Positions 10,620 to 23,026 of a DNA stretch of 64,000 bases are shown here, piece after piece (position 1 is the stretch's first letter; the number at the start of each line of letters is the position of its first letter). The stretch is taken from NCBI GenBank assembly GCA_027627225.1, contig CM051030.1, positions 26,901,927 to 26,965,926 on the forward strand, given 5' to 3'. The translations under genes and the position numbers were made by a program. The notes beneath the pieces were generated by a model. It was given only the letters and a program-made list of their open reading frames with translations, made no database searches and was not told the origin of the DNA. The DNA is from Congeria kusceri. Taxonomy: Eukaryota; Mollusca; Bivalvia; Myida; Dreissenidae.

Positions 10620-11370
10620 AATGACGGCACACGGATGACGGATGCTCACCATGCTTAGCACTTCTGCCAATTTATTTTAAAATCCTTCCCTGCTAGACAA
10701 AATAATGCTCCATACAGGGTATTTGACTGAATTCATATTTTTGACCTTTGATCTTTAAGTGTGACCTTGACTTTGGACCATGTTCATGCAAGTGACACAT
10801 CGTATTGTGATGGTTATCACTTCTGCCAAGTTTTTCAAAAATCCTTCAATGCAGGACACAGTTATTGCCTGGACAAGAATCTTATCATATATACATATAC
10901 TGGACCTTTAAGTGTGACTTTGACCTTGGACCAAGACACCTTCAGTGCTGGATAAAGTTATTGCCTGGACAAGAATCTTATCAATCATATATACTTATAC
11001 TTGACCTTTAAGTGTAACCTTGAATTTTGACCAAGACACCTGTTTCTTGCACGCGACACACTGCCACATATGTTTATCACTTATGCGAAGTTGTTTGAAA
11101 TTCCTTCCGTGCTGGACAAAATTATGCTCCGGACAGGGTCTATGGCTTGAATTCTTATATTTGACCTTTGACCTTTAAGTGTGACCTTGACATTAAATCT
11201 AGGCGCCTGATTCTTGCGCGCTACACTGTCTCACCAATGCTTAGCACTTCTGCCAAGTTATTTGAAATTCCTTCCCCGCTGGACGAAAATATGCTCCGGA
11301 CAGTGTATATGGCTTTAATTCTTATATTTGAAATTTGACCTTTAAGTGTGACGTTGACCTTGGACCTAAG
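10620..11370. repeat. Tandem array, about 170-bp units with TGACCTT motifs
   Basis: The phrase 'gcttagcacttctgccaa' and variants recur near 10650, 10812, 11072 and 11238, each followed by 'ccttc..tgctggaca', 'tatttgacctttgacctttaag' split by small changes, and 'gtgaccttgac'. One unit near 10930 is partial. No coding content. Confidence 0.8.
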
Positions 11371-11469
11371 GAACTAGTTCCTTGTTCCTTATTCAACCGC
11401 GAACAAGGAATTGAAACATTCATTAATGATACTCAGTTGAAATGTGTTAGCATTAATTAATTTGACATA

Positions 11470-11640
11470 CATAACAAAATACAGGAAGACAATCGGTACC
11501 CTTCAATTTAAGTAGCTGCTGGAAGGCAACCGGCCATATCAGAACAAACCCTGTGCGAGACGCGAACTTTCGATCTCCCGCTCCGTAGGCAAACGACCTA
11601 ACCATGAGGTTGAGAAGACAGTATACCCTCGTATTTGAAG
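11470..11640 (-). mobile_element. tRNA-derived SINE-like repeat (copy in A)
   Basis: Reverse complement near 11620-11550 reads TGGTTAGGTCGTTTGCCTAC, then GGAGCGGGAGATCGAAAGTT and CGCGTC. This resembles a tRNA head with a D-arm/A-box region, anticodon arm and a degraded B box (GAAAGTTCGCGTC). It is followed by a non-tRNA body. The acceptor stem is not intact, so it is a SINE-like remnant and not a tRNA gene. A diverged copy is in copy B (26535-26680). Confidence 0.6.
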
Positions 11641-12000
11641 ATAAATGATTTTTTTTCGGAAAACATACTTTGTGTTGAACTTTAATGCTTTGCGTTCATT
11701 TATGACAATGTTACACAACATAAATATAATTATGTTGAACAATTATATTGTTTTACTCTAATTATCTTCTTTTATACAACTAATCTACTGCCGTTGAAAA
11801 TTACGGTAGCAAAAATGAAAGCACTGTTTGAATTCAGTTTCAGTTCCTGATTCACTTTGAAAAATTAATAAGGCTCCAGATAATATATTTTAACTGTTTT
11901 TTAAGTATTTATGTTATATACCGAATTATTTTTATCATCACGGTTTCTGGTAATCAGATGGAACGATAAAATACATGTACTTGTTGCACTACAGTTTCAG

Positions 12001-12052
12001 TTCCTTATTCGGTGTTGAATAAGGAATAAGGAACCAATTCCTTATTAATAAC
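12001..12052. repeat. Perfect short palindromes (TTCCTTATTC / GAATAAGGAA)
   Basis: TTCCTTATTC, a 6-bp loop and GAATAAGGAA form a perfect 10-bp hairpin, followed by more AAGGAA/TTCCTT inverted units. The same units appear near 11376-11405 and in copy B near 26408-26465 and 27045-27095. They may be the ends of a small element of about 670 bp (11372-12045). Confidence 0.6.
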
Positions 12053-12269
12053 AAACGAGCTTGATTTTCGTTTGATTAACATTTGTCTATGGACTCATAA
12101 AGACGTTCAACACTGTAGGAAAATGTGCGGCTTGCAGCTTTATTGGATCGTACCTTGTTTGTTCACTTTGCAATTTCTTTCTGAAACACAATCAAACTGC
12201 AAAAGCATCCCCACCGAAAGGTTACAAACACGAAATAAAGGCAAATGTGATCCACAGCTTAACGAGAAG

Positions 12270-12370
12270 TTAGATGTAGTGAGTACCCTGTGTGTAGTTT
12301 TAGATGTAACTAGTACTCTGTGTGTATTTTCAGATGTAGCGAGTACCCTGTGTGTATTTTCATGTAGTGA
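12270..12370. repeat. 36-bp minisatellite, three copies
   Basis: Three copies of a unit beginning GATGTAGTGAGTACCCTGTG and ending GTAGTTTTA or GTATTTTCA. Copy B carries the same three units with different substitutions (about 27314-27408). Confidence 0.8.
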
Positions 12371-12576
12371 TTTAAATGTGTGTGGTCAGATGTTAGTAGT
12401 GAATTTCATGCAGAAAGTCCATTTTTTACCAGTGGTATTTTTGAAATGTCCTTATTAAAAGCGCAAACAAACAATTTCTAAGAATACGAAAATGCATTTA
12501 TTTTCGTGTTAAAGCTATTATAAGGGCGTGCAGTGAGTTGATGGTCTAATGTCTTGTGTAGTCACTTGACGGTATA

Positions 12577-12832
<256 letters not shown>

Positions 12833-13063
12833 AATCTGTCCGTCAAACACAGTACATCTTCTTCACTGTGAGAAACCATTGCTCCGTCTTCGTCTTATAT
12901 CACAAGTATAGTCAACAACCATGCTTTATGTTTACATCTCTTCTGAACGTCATAATGGTCATACATTATCAACAATATCCATCTCGTTAATAGGACGGGT
13001 ATTATAACATAAGGTCAAGTTTTTAAAGACATTGCCGTGGCGCTTTCAAGCTTCATCGTCATT

Positions 13064-13418
13064 ATTTATTGTTAATTCTACAACAGCAAAAAACGAATGG
13101 TTTCGGTGTATACGCATATAATGGAGCAAGACCAATATTTAAAAGTGTGACTCTCTGAATGATTGCAACTAGTACATTGAAGCTGGTTCAACTTTTGTAC
13201 ATCAAGGACTTCCACAAAATGTTCCACGGAATTTGCAGAAGTTTTCACTTCTCTATCTTTTTGTCATTCAAAAGAATCACAGATCCCATGTATGTATTTA
13301 TCCATATTTCCTTCTAAGAGTCGTTCTCCACAGTCATTATGGCATTGACTGACCTTGGCCAACTGTCCATTTAAATGCGTTCTTGCAGGAGGGATAAATA
13401 CATACAATGTGGATAACA
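13064..13418. other. Left part of the segment present only in copy A
   Basis: Non-coding sequence absent from copy B; nothing recognised in it. Confidence 0.5.
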
Positions 13419-13952
13419 CAGAGTCGACTCCCGTTGCCTAGAACTTGCTTGCCTCGAATTACATAATGGCTAAGAGTTTCTTCGAGGGACCGATATGTTA
13501 TTGCTTTATATTCATATCCGTTTCTTTCGTTTGGCTCGCATTCCCTAGGGTCGAATTTTCGGATGGCTCGAAATATTTGTCACGGCCCCAGTTACCGTTT
13601 TCACAAAGTTTATTGTTTTTGTTGTTGTGCTAGAAAACGCTTCGGTCGCATCGATTCGTTAATACTTGTAGATTAGATTCAATCGATTAGTGTCAAGTGT
13701 TGAGATAACGCATTAACTTATTTCACAGCATTAACAACCTAAAACTAATAACATTGCACAAATACATAAATACATTATTGATGTCTGTTAATAACTATTG
13801 TAGATGTCTGAAAAATCTTCAGTTTGAGATTTGAAAATAAGGCAGACGGATTACTACCCGAACATGCATAACTACTCTGTTCAGCTCGATATTTCGATGG
13901 CTCAAAGTTTCCTTGCCGGTCCCTGCGACTTCGAGCCATCGGGAGTCCACTG
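13419..13952. mobile_element. pogo/Tigger-like non-autonomous DNA element
   Basis: Left end CAGAGTCGACTCCCGTTGCC and reverse-complemented right end CAGTGGACTCCCGATGGCTC are imperfect inverted repeats with the CAGT..ACTCCCG pattern that, from memory, marks pogo/Tigger ends. TA follows the right end. The 534-bp interior has no transposase. It lies within the segment unique to copy A. Confidence 0.55.
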
Positions 13953-14620
13953 TATATAAGTAGAGAACCATATTCAATACCTAGTTAAATTGTTGGGTTC
14001 TATGTATAAATCCTTGTGTCATTTCACAAACATACCCGAAAACCTCTTAATACCGCTTTAAATGGCTGACATGTGTACCTGTAATATGATAGGTAATTGT
14101 GGCTATAGCACACGGAATAGACACACACATACAGACTTTGTATCAAGCATAAAATGCCTGTTTTAATAAATCGATTGCTATAAACATGTTGCCTGACTAG
14201 GACATGTGTTGTAAACTTTCGGCAGCGGTTATATGGACGGAGGTCTACGCTCTCCAAGTGATTTCTTATTTCATGTGATATGTTTCTTTACATGAATACT
14301 ATTGTTTAGCTGAACGCCAAAAGTAGCTAAGCCTTACACGAAACGAAAGTGTAACTACTATAAATAAAACTCATGGACGACTCGCGCAGATATAGCTCTA
14401 AACGTTATTGTTTACGTTAACCGTGTAGATATAGCTAACCGTAGATAAAAACAAATATGTGAGTTGTTCATCTCAGCTTTTGCACGTCAACGAGTAACAA
14501 ACACGCGACCATAAAGATATAAAATTATTTGCTATCGCAACTATACAAACGGTTAGAAATAATATAGTTTTCCCTCCATCATTGATCTCAAATTGAATGA
14601 ATGCTTCTTGTGATATTAAT
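13953..14620. other. Right part of the segment present only in copy A
   Basis: No supported exon or repeat. The 77-codon minus-strand frame at 14024-14257 has no domain character. Confidence 0.45.
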
Positions 14621-14880
14621 CTTACTAAAAACGCCATAAATAAAATAGAATCGCATACTCATTTCATGTGAATATGCAAGATATTCGGACTTATTAATAT
14701 TTTTGAAAATATCGTGCTCCGGCGTGTTTCATTACTCATATATTGTTATCTGTTTTAAAACTCTATTTGTGCAACGTACAAGTCTAGCGTATCGGGCCCA
14801 TACTTCCTGAATGTGTAAATATTAATACCGGTAACCGTGTTTAAAACTTCCGCAATCAATGGGACATAAACGTGTTAACA

Positions 14881-14938
14881 ATGCCGTGTCTGTGTGTTCA
14901 AGTGTTGATTATTTTAACATGGATAATGCGCGAAACAG
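14881..14938 (+). CDS. Signal-peptide exon, copy A, of the plus-strand IgSF gene
   Basis: An ATG at 14881 opens MPCLCVQVLIILTWIMRET and one base of a Gly/Asp codon before the donor (ACAG before GTATTT). The hydrophobic core VQVLIILTWI suits a secretion signal. The junction is phase 1, matching the acceptor of the first Ig exon at 57099, where the split codon would become Asp. The encoded peptide is identical in copy B (28131-28188). It is inferred to be an alternative or redundant first exon, with an intron of about 42 kb if used. No promoter elements were identified. Confidence 0.5.
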
Positions 14939-15233
14939 GTATTTCATTAGTTTTGTTTTGACAAATAATTATCTTCGAGATGTGATACTTTTATTCAACA
15001 ACTATCAACATATCACTGATATATAAATAAAGTTGATAAAGCCATATACTTACAAGGTCAGTTTAAGCGATTTAGACATTTGAAGAGTTTCTCTAATCCG
15101 TTTACAGTCGAATTTGCGTTTGTCAAGCAACACGTCCAACACACATAGCTGCAAAATGTTTGGTTGAAATTAAACTATTAGCAGTGCAGTGACTGTTGCA
15201 TACTATCGGTTTGTGGCTTAAAATCCAATTAGG

Positions 15234-15243
15234 TATCATATAT
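15234..15243. repeat. Left target-site duplication of the LINE (TATCATATAT)
   Basis: TATCATATAT occurs here and at 23017-23026, immediately outside the LINE. The sequence occurs once at the empty site in copy B (about 28486-28495). Confidence 0.85.
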
Positions 15244-15244
15244 G

Positions 15245-15272
15245 TTTTTTTTTTTTTTTTTTTTTTTTTTTT
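15245..15272. repeat. Poly-T (poly-A tail of the minus-strand LINE)
   Basis: 28 uninterrupted T residues directly beside the left target-site duplication. The following 15273-15681 is the element's 3' untranslated region, with no other feature. Confidence 0.9.
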
Positions 15273-15681
15273 CAAAATTATACCTTTATTTCATGTAAGT
15301 GCACACACATAAAGTAGACATCATAAGGTAAATAAAGTACGCTTTTTAGAGATGCACACATGCACAAGGAAGAAAAAAAAACATAGGATTAAAGAATCAA
15401 ATAATAAGTGTGGGAAGGGGGGAAGGGAAAGGTAACAGGTCTTGCTTTGACTTGGGTCTATTGAGCACTGGACATATGATATGTTTGGATAAAGTTTGTA
15501 GTTTGTAGAGGTTTTTTAGTATTTAGGAACGCATGGTGGATAAATGCAGGGCTATATTCGTGTAACACACATAGAAAATGTATTATTGAGTAAGGTTGAA
15601 CTGTTATGGAAAGCGTTTCCACAAAACAAGCACGTATATGTATAGAGAAAAAAAAAACGTACGTAAATACTCTAGATAGTG

Positions 15682-17016
15682 CTATGAAGTGTTTTCAGTC
15701 AACTGCAAAAAGAGGTGGTTCTGTGATACATTGACATTCAAAATATCTTTCCAAGCAAGTAAACTGTCAACTTTCTTTTCACATATTACTACATCTTTAA
15801 GACTGTCATATTGTGATTTCATAAAGTGTCTTCCATTTTCAACCGTTGGTTGTGTTGAAGACATCTTGCATTTATACAGATAAAACTTGGCATAAATAAA
15901 AGCATTGTTGACAGCATCACTATTATTTTCTATATATCCCAGAAGAAAAGTATATATGTTACAAAATGGAAACAACTGTTTGGGGAAAAGGTTTTCAATA
16001 ATAATGTTTGAAATAGGACATTCCCAGAAAAAATGTTCAATCGTTTCCTCACAACTTTTGCAAAAGGTACATTTGGGAGAGTCTTTCAGATTCATTTTAA
16101 AAAGTAGACTATTTGTTCCAGGTATTCTGTGTATAATTCTGTATTGAAACCATTGCATTTTCACATCTTTAGTTATAGAAAATGGTTCACGAAAAATATC
16201 CTTCCAAACATTGTCAGTAATTTCAATATTTAATTTACCTGACCATTTTTGTTTTATTGGTAAGCATTTTTCGGTCTTATTTAATATTGTATACATTGGC
16301 TTTGCTCCGGAAACAGGCATAAATAGTGTTCTGTGTGAAGGAGGTATGAAAGGCCTTTGTATGTTTGCATACTGTTGGTAATTTCCTTCAACATTTAATT
16401 TCTTAAACATTGCAAAGATAGCCTTTTTAATACCGTTATACAAGAGGAAGTCAATTTTAAGATTATAGTTTTCATTGATTATATGCATGTTTAAGAAGTC
16501 TCCATTTTTATCAAATAGGTCACATACATAGTGTAAGCATGCCTTATACCAGGCTTTGAAAAATATACTTGTATTTCCTATGGAAAGGTTTTCATTATAA
16601 AAAAGTGGCTGATGCAGAATATCTTTTGCATTAAAAGGCAATTGCTTTTGGAAATGTACCAGACTGAGTAAAACATCTTTCCAAAAGGGATTTGTAATCA
16701 TATTTGATAATATTTTAGGATAATGATTTCCACAATTGAAAAGTTTGCTAAAATCAACATATATATTTGCTATACTCAGCCATTTCCCAGCTGTGCTGTA
16801 AGCGCGTTTAAGCCAAGTTAATTTCAAAGATTGGATAAAAGCTTCAATGTTTATCATTTTTAAGCCACCATCACAGTATTCGTTGGTTAAAACGCATAAT
16901 TTGATTCTACTCTGCCCATTCCATATGTAGTTAGTAAAAATGGTATTTAAGTGTTTAATAAAAGAATGTGGTGGGTTTGGAAGTGATATAAACAAGTGGT
17001 TGAACAAAGAAATCAA
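15682..17016 (-). pseudogene. LINE ORF2, C-terminal part (thumb and zinc finger)
   Basis: A 444-codon open stretch following the RT palm. It contains IWNGQSRIKL and GLKMINIEAF, then WFQYRIIHRIPGTNSLLFKM and CTFCKSCEETIEHFFWEC, the Cys-Cys-His-Cys element at the end of L1-like ORF2 proteins. It is out of frame with the upstream RT part. The switch lies near 17030, at an A-rich run, where removing one base would restore the frame. The apparent Met start is therefore not a real start. Confidence 0.85.
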
Positions 17017-18070
17017 AAGAGTTTTTATTTACAGTTATTTTGCCAATAGGTGTCAAAAATCTTTTTTTCCAACTTGTAAGTGTATTCTCCAATTTGGTAA
17101 GCCTGTCACTATAGTTAAGTTGTATGATCTTTGGTAAATCAACATGAAAATGTATACCTAACATTTGAAAACCATCTTGGTTCCACTGGAGTTTCCATTT
17201 TGTTTTTATGCTTTCTGAGCTGAACTTTTTTTTCCCAATCCATACTACTTTGGTTTTGTCAAAATTAACGCTCAATCCAGAAATGGCAGAAAATTTGCTT
17301 AAAGTATGCAGTGTTTCATGTAAGGATTGTTCTGTTCCATCCAATATAATAGTTGTATCATCTGCAAATTGTGTAAGTTTATGTTCTACTTCTTTAAGAG
17401 TAATACCTTTTATATGTGTGTTATTTCTAATTTTAAGAGATAGTACTTCAGCACATAGAATAAAAATGTAACAGGAAAGTGGGTCACCCTGGCGGCATCC
17501 ACGCTGAATGGGAAAAAAATTAGACAGGTAGCCACATTGAATTATAGCTGATTTTGCATCCTTATAAAGAATGTCAAACCAACGTTTAATGTCAGGTCCA
17601 AAGTTAAAAAATGAAAGTGATTTCTGCACAAAGGACCAAGATAACGAATCGAATGCTTTCTCAAAGTCAATTAGTAGCAGCAGACCAGGAATATCCTGTT
17701 CTTCTGTAATGTGCATAATATCAAAAATCAGTCGAGTATTTTCTCCAATATAGCGTCCTTTGATAAAGCCAGTTTGGTCATTGTGTATAAGTTTATTCAT
17801 GCAATGTTTCATTCTGTTTGCAATAACACCTGAGCCTATTTTATAAACGGTATTTAGAAGAGTAATTGGCCTCCAGTTTGTTATGATAAGTCTTGATCTA
17901 TCGCCTTTTGGGATACATGTAATGATTCCTTGTGTTTGAGTTACGGATAAATTCCCCAGGGCAAAAGATTCATTAAGAGATCTTACCACAAAAGTACCAA
18001 TTCTATTCCAGAACATTTTATAAAATTCGGCAGTAAATCCAGAACTACCTGGGCTTTTGCTGTTAGACAT
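16955..18070 (-). pseudogene. LINE ORF2, reverse transcriptase domain
   Basis: This segment has the RT motifs in order: SKSPGSSGFTAEFYKMFW, NWRPITLLNTVYKIGSGVIA, LLLIDFEKAFDSLSW with the first catalytic Asp, GCRQGDPLSCYIF, and LTQFADDTTIILDG with the FADD box. The catalytic residues are intact, but the frame is broken at both sides: a missing A in an A run near 18071-18077 and a frame change near 17030. Size and order fit an L1/Tx1-type RT. Confidence 0.9.
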
Positions 18071-18996
18071 TTTTTTAATGCAATGGATGCTTCAGATAAT
18101 GTAATATTACCTTCAAGACATTGTGCTTCCTTGTCACTTAGTTTTGGACAATTAACATTTTGAACAAAATTTTAAAAATCCGAATCATTACATTCGCTTT
18201 TCTTACAATAAAGATTTTCATAAAATGATGCAGTTTTCTTTAAAATCTCTTTTTGATTAGTTAAAACAACCCCATCATCATCTTGCAGTTGGTAAATAGT
18301 TTTGCTTGTAACACATTGTTTTTCTAAATTACAAAAATAGCGAGATGGCTTTTCACCCTCTATAATCCATTTTGTTTTTGCTCGTGTTAAATATCCCTTT
18401 AACTTATGCTCGTGTATTATTTCAAGTTCTTGTTTTAACATTTGTAAGTCCTCAATGTTTTCCTGTGAGAGGTTTTGTTCTAAAGTATTTATTTTTTCCA
18501 ATAATTCTTTTTCTTTTAAGGTGTTTAATTTCTTTTTATATGAACCATAAGAGATAGATTTCCCCCTTATCTCCATAAGAAGAGTTTCAAGAAAGAGTTG
18601 ATCACTTATTGTGAGATGTAATTCACTATCAGGAATAGTCCCTAATTGTACCAAATTATACACTGGAACAGCATATTGTTCTTTTATCTGATCAATCTTG
18701 TGATTAATTTCATTTACATAGTTTAAGTCATATAAAAGTGAATTGTTATGCTTCCATAAGCCTGATGCGTGCGAAAAATTGGAAAGTGCCAATTCTAACA
18801 ATATCAATGAGTGATCAGACTGTAGGCTAGGTTGTATTGACGTTGACTCAAAACTTGCAAACATATTTGAAGACATAAGAAAAAAATCAAGTCTAGCTTG
18901 TTGCAATGGATTAGATTTTCGCCACGTGTACCTCTTTAAAGACGGATATTTTTCGCGGAAAGGATCAATGAGATTGTAATTATTTATATTTTCCAA
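18071..18996 (-). pseudogene. LINE ORF2, linker between endonuclease and RT
   Basis: Contains SLKRYTWRKSNPLQQARLDF and ASFESTSIQPSLQSDHSLIL, the C-terminal end of the APE-type endonuclease with the SDH box, then a coiled region and TKWIIEGEKPSRYFCNLEK, the usual pre-RT segment. A stop (TAA) lies near 18172-18174, and the frame shifts before the RT. Confidence 0.85.
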
Positions 18997-19029
18997 CAGT
19001 ATATTCCGAGCCTTAGGATTATTGATATT

Positions 19030-19500
19030 TTAATAATTACTATAGTCAAGTTCTGTATTTAATACCAGGTTGAAATCTCCACACATTATTAAAGAGTCAT
19101 TTCCAATGTCCTCTATTAATTTAAACATATTTGTGTAAAAAGACGGAGTGTCACAATTAGGACCATAAATACATAATATGGTAAACCGTGTTCCCGTGAC
19201 GGTTATGTCAATCGCTACAAAATTTCCATTTTCATCGGTGACAGTATTATGAACTTTATATTCAAAGTTTTTTGCTATAAAAATTGCAGCACCCCTAGAT
19301 TGTGATGTACCATAGCTTAAAAAAAGTTCACAATCCCATTCAGCATGGATGACGTTGTACATGTCTTCTGTAAAATGTGTATCTTGCAAGCAGTAAATAT
19401 TAGACTTGAGCTCTTGCAGAAAGTTGAAAACCTTTACACGTTTTTTGAAACCATTTAGACCTCTACAATTTAAAGATACAATTTTTAGTTTGTCAGTCAT
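19030..19500 (-). pseudogene. LINE ORF2, N-terminal APE-like endonuclease
   Basis: Starts MTDKLKIVSLNCRGLNGFKK, has YCLQDTHF (usual Glu replaced by Asp at the QETH-type motif) and IMCGDFNLVLN (metal-binding GDFN). In the same frame as the next block but separated from it by one TAA at about 19028-19030 in a run of AAT/AAA-like codons. The ATG at 19500 is a plausible true start of ORF2. Confidence 0.9.
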
Positions 19501-22500
19501 TTAAAATAACAATCATACATAAATGAGTTAACATGTATAGTATGTGCTCTATATTACAAAACGTAGGGTTACACGACGAAGTGACACGTGTACGCAAGAC
19601 CTGTAGATTTGAGAAAGGTGAGAAGACAAAATAAATACATTGGCATAGAAAAAAGGAAGACATAGCAATATATGTTGTGGCAGCTTGGCTAAACATAACA
19701 AAAGATAAAATAGCATATGCAAATCAGTTAACTTAAATAAAATTGATAAAACTGGTACCATGCATGTAGTTTTAAGCTTTGCACAAGTTAATATAAACAG
19801 CAGTTGTTTATCAGAAGCCGCTAAGTAGTTTTGATTAAGTTTGATAAGCATGTCACTATACTAAAAAGAATACTAAAGAGTTTCATTTTGGTCAAAAACA
19901 CTAAGGCAGAAATGACAACATCTATTTTAGTTTTGACTTATGTAATAAAAGTACTCATGCTATTTATAGAGGTGGTTAGAAGCATCATAATTTAAGCTTT
20001 CTACTGAAAGAGTTTAATTAGAAGCATAAAAAGTATAGCAGTGATAATTTTGTTGCATTAATATAAGTATATAAACACCTTAATAAGTTTTAATTTGTAG
20101 CCTAAATCTTATTATATAAACATACAGAAGAGATTAAACATTCGACAAGCATGTTACTATTTATAATATTTTTGTAATTAATCAATTAATTTGTAGCCTA
20201 AATCTTATTATATAAACATACATTCGACAAGCATGTTACTATTTCTAATATTTTTGTATGTAGGTTTATATACACACAGAAAAATACATGTACTTCTGAA
20301 CATAAAACAAACAAAACAGAAAAATAGTACTTATAAAGTGTTAGCAATAAATGTTTGTTACATGCGTGGTAGAAAGTATCAGTATATATCCTAAGCGCTA
20401 AAATAAAATTGGATTGTTTAATTTATGTGCGTATTCAAGTACATAAAGCATACACAGGCATATACTTAAACAGAAAGTTTGCCAATAAGATTATTCTTAT
20501 CTGAGAAAAAAAATCATAATAGAGTATTAAAAATAATGCCATTTACATGCATTATAGAATGTGTGAATATAAATTTAAACTGCAAACATGAAAATCAGAT
20601 TATTTAATTTATGTGCATATTCAAGTTCTCACAACATGACACAAAAACACAAGCATAAACATGAACAGAAAGTTAGCACTATAGATAATATTCATAATAA
20701 AGGATAGTAAATTATATTCGAGAACACGAAGCATGTTATGAACTAAAAGGCAGTTTATACAAGCACACTTAAAATGTATTTAGTCTTTAAGTTTTATTTT
20801 TTCTGATAATTGTATTCCCAATATACCTTGGGTATTGATAGAATAATTCATAATTTTATACCCATTATACTCATTGTAGAGATATATCAGGAAACATTTA
20901 TGAGTGTTAAATTTATTTTGGTTTAGCATATTTTGCACAATTAAGGTATGATCAAATTTATCTTAACTGAAGTAAAGATATATGTTTTTGAGGCTTTGAC
21001 ATGATGAATTGTGAAAAATAAAAGAGATGGTTAGTTTTATTTCTACTGAGCTTTTCTAGAATGTCAGAGCCAACTTAACGAACGGAAGAATGAAAGCAAA
21101 CCTCATAGTAAAACAAAGCAAAACTCTGTATGGCAAAATCATTCTACAAAAGAAAAGTTATCTTCAATTTTGCATTATACATGTATACCGTGTTTACATT
21201 ATAAATCATGACATTTGTGTTAACAAGGGACGTAACTATGTTATACGAACAGCTTTAATGCATGTGCGTAGCCTAATAATTTACTATAATTGACACGAAG
21301 AGACAGTGTTTTATTTAACCATTACTCGTGTTACTTTTACTTTGTTGTTCAATATATATTATTTTTGCTAAAAAAAGATGTTAATTTAGACAGCAGTAAA
21401 TTAAGCACAACACTTGATATACAAGGATATTGAATCAGACAGTGTAATTGTATTAAACATCTATTTTTCACTTAACACCTTAAAAAAGCTTCATATGAAA
21501 GCGAAAATGAAGCAGGAATTTTGAAATATAAAGAAAGAAAGGTCAGGTTAAAAGTGCTAAATGGAATCTCCCAGATGATCTTAGGTTCACCACTTTTAAT
21601 ACCTTCAAGACATAGTTTATTTTCACATTATCTGATATAATAGAACCCTTGGCATTGAAGGTATCTAAGTGCATAAATTATTAAGTAAGGGGTTACACTG
21701 ACTGTCGAGGTATTGAATTAAAATCGCCAATAACCAGATTTTTTTTTCAGCATGTACAAAAACACAAACTTGCTATTTTAGAATAAAGTCATCCAGAATT
21801 ACATAGTCATATGCATATACTTTTTCAAATATGTTGATTAGTCTTAATTAAGCAGTTACTCTGGATTCGTGTAACGTGCATTAGATAATGTAGGAATATA
21901 AAATCTTACCACTACCATGCATATAACATTATTATATGTAGGTTTATATACACACAGAAAAATACATGTACTTCTGAACATAAAACAAACAAAACAGAAA
22001 AATAGTACTTATAAAGTGTTAGCAATAAATGTTTGTTACATGCGTGGTAGAAAGCATCAGTATATGTCCTAAGTGCTAAAATAAAATTGGATTGTTTAAT
22101 TTATGTGCGTATTCAAGTACATAAAACATACACAGGCATATACATAAATACAAAAGAAAAGTTATCTTCAATTTTGCATTATACATGTATACCGTGTTTA
22201 CATTATGAATCATGACATTTTTTTTAACAAGGGACGTAACTATGTTATACGAACAGCTTTAATGCATGTGCGTAGCCTAATAATTTACTATAATTGACAC
22301 GAAGAGACAGTGTTTTATTTAACCATTACTCGTGTTACTTTTACTTTGTTGTTCAATATATATTATTTTTGCTAAAAAAAGATGTTAATTTAGACAGCAG
22401 TAAATTAAGCACAACTCTTGATATACAGCACACGATGAAGCAGTTGCTACATAAGTGTAATGGGAATAAATGTTCTTCGATAAACACTTCCTTCAAACTA

Positions 22501-22501
22501 T
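19501..22501 (-). other. LINE inter-ORF spacer with internal duplications
   Basis: About 3 kb of AT-rich non-coding sequence between ORF1 and ORF2. Block X (20263-20465) reappears at 21940-22143, and block Y (21147-21421) reappears at 22150-22425, so X' and Y' abut while X and Y are 0.7 kb apart. A 75-bp direct repeat also occurs (20094-20170 and about 20190-20262), and a diverged third piece of X lies near 20600-20690. Small frames here are chance. Confidence 0.8.
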
Positions 22502-23016
22502 TTATGACTTGCGTGGTGATACTCTGTTTTTTGCACTAGCGGGGTTCTCTACACACTCGGAATAAGATTTTTTCGGCCACGGCTTTTCTAACCAGTTTTT
22601 GAACTCTGAGTGTTTTATTTGCGTAGCATGTTGGTTACCTTTGAACAACGCGAATATTTTCCCTTCAAAAGACCATGACTTTTCAACGGCGCTAGGCTGC
22701 TTCAGGCGTAAGGACGCCAGCACCTCTGCATTGAGTTTCGTAAGGTCCTCGTTCACAAAGATGCCAGACCCTTTGAAAAGCTTCGCTTTGCGCAGAATGT
22801 CAATCTTAGTTTGTCGTCTGACGAATCTCACTATAACAGGCCGATTTGTGTTTGGTTTGAATTTTCCTAGCCTGTGGGCTATGTCTATATCACTAGGTTC
22901 AAGTGAGATTCCCAGATGTGCATTCACAAGCGTGACGATTTTGTTTGACACCGACACCGAGGATTGACGGTCCTGGTCCTCTGGAACACCGGCTATTCTA
23001 AGGTTATTTCGTCTTA
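22502..23016 (-). pseudogene. LINE ORF1 protein, 5'-truncated
   Basis: From the truncation point it reads RRNNLRIAGVPEDQDR, then LEPSDIDIAHRLGKFKPNTN, RPVIVRFVRRQTKIDILRKA and FVNEDLTKLNAEVL. This is the RRM-like and C-terminal domain order of L1-type ORF1 nucleic-acid-binding proteins. The N-terminal coiled coil is missing. The apparent Met start at 23038 lies in flanking DNA: MEQS and the next residues come from the host flank and target-site duplication. Confidence 0.85.
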
Positions 23017-23026
23017 TATCATATAT
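23017..23026. repeat. Right target-site duplication of the LINE (TATCATATAT)
   Basis: Same 10-bp sequence as 15234-15243. Beyond it, GACTGTTCCATAAATAACTA matches copy B directly. Confidence 0.85.

Larger units (their letters stand above)
15244..23016 (-). mobile_element. L1/Tx1-like LINE, 5'-truncated and inactivated
   Basis: A 7.77-kb minus-strand non-LTR retrotransposon. It has a poly-T run on the plus strand (15245-15272, that is, a poly-A tail), ORF2 with endonuclease, reverse transcriptase and CCHC-type zinc finger, a 3-kb spacer, and an ORF1 cut off at its 5' end. Both sides carry TATCATATAT. Copy B of the duplication keeps the uninterrupted site, which fixes the boundaries. RT motifs (NWRPITLLN, QGDPLSCYIF, FADDTTI) resemble the L1/Tx1 group from memory. 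Two nonsense codons and two frameshifts disable ORF2. Confidence 0.9.

Noticed and set aside
11548..11622. Functional tRNA gene
   Set aside because: The A and B boxes are tRNA-like but the acceptor stem does not pair and the B box is degraded; better explained as a SINE head.
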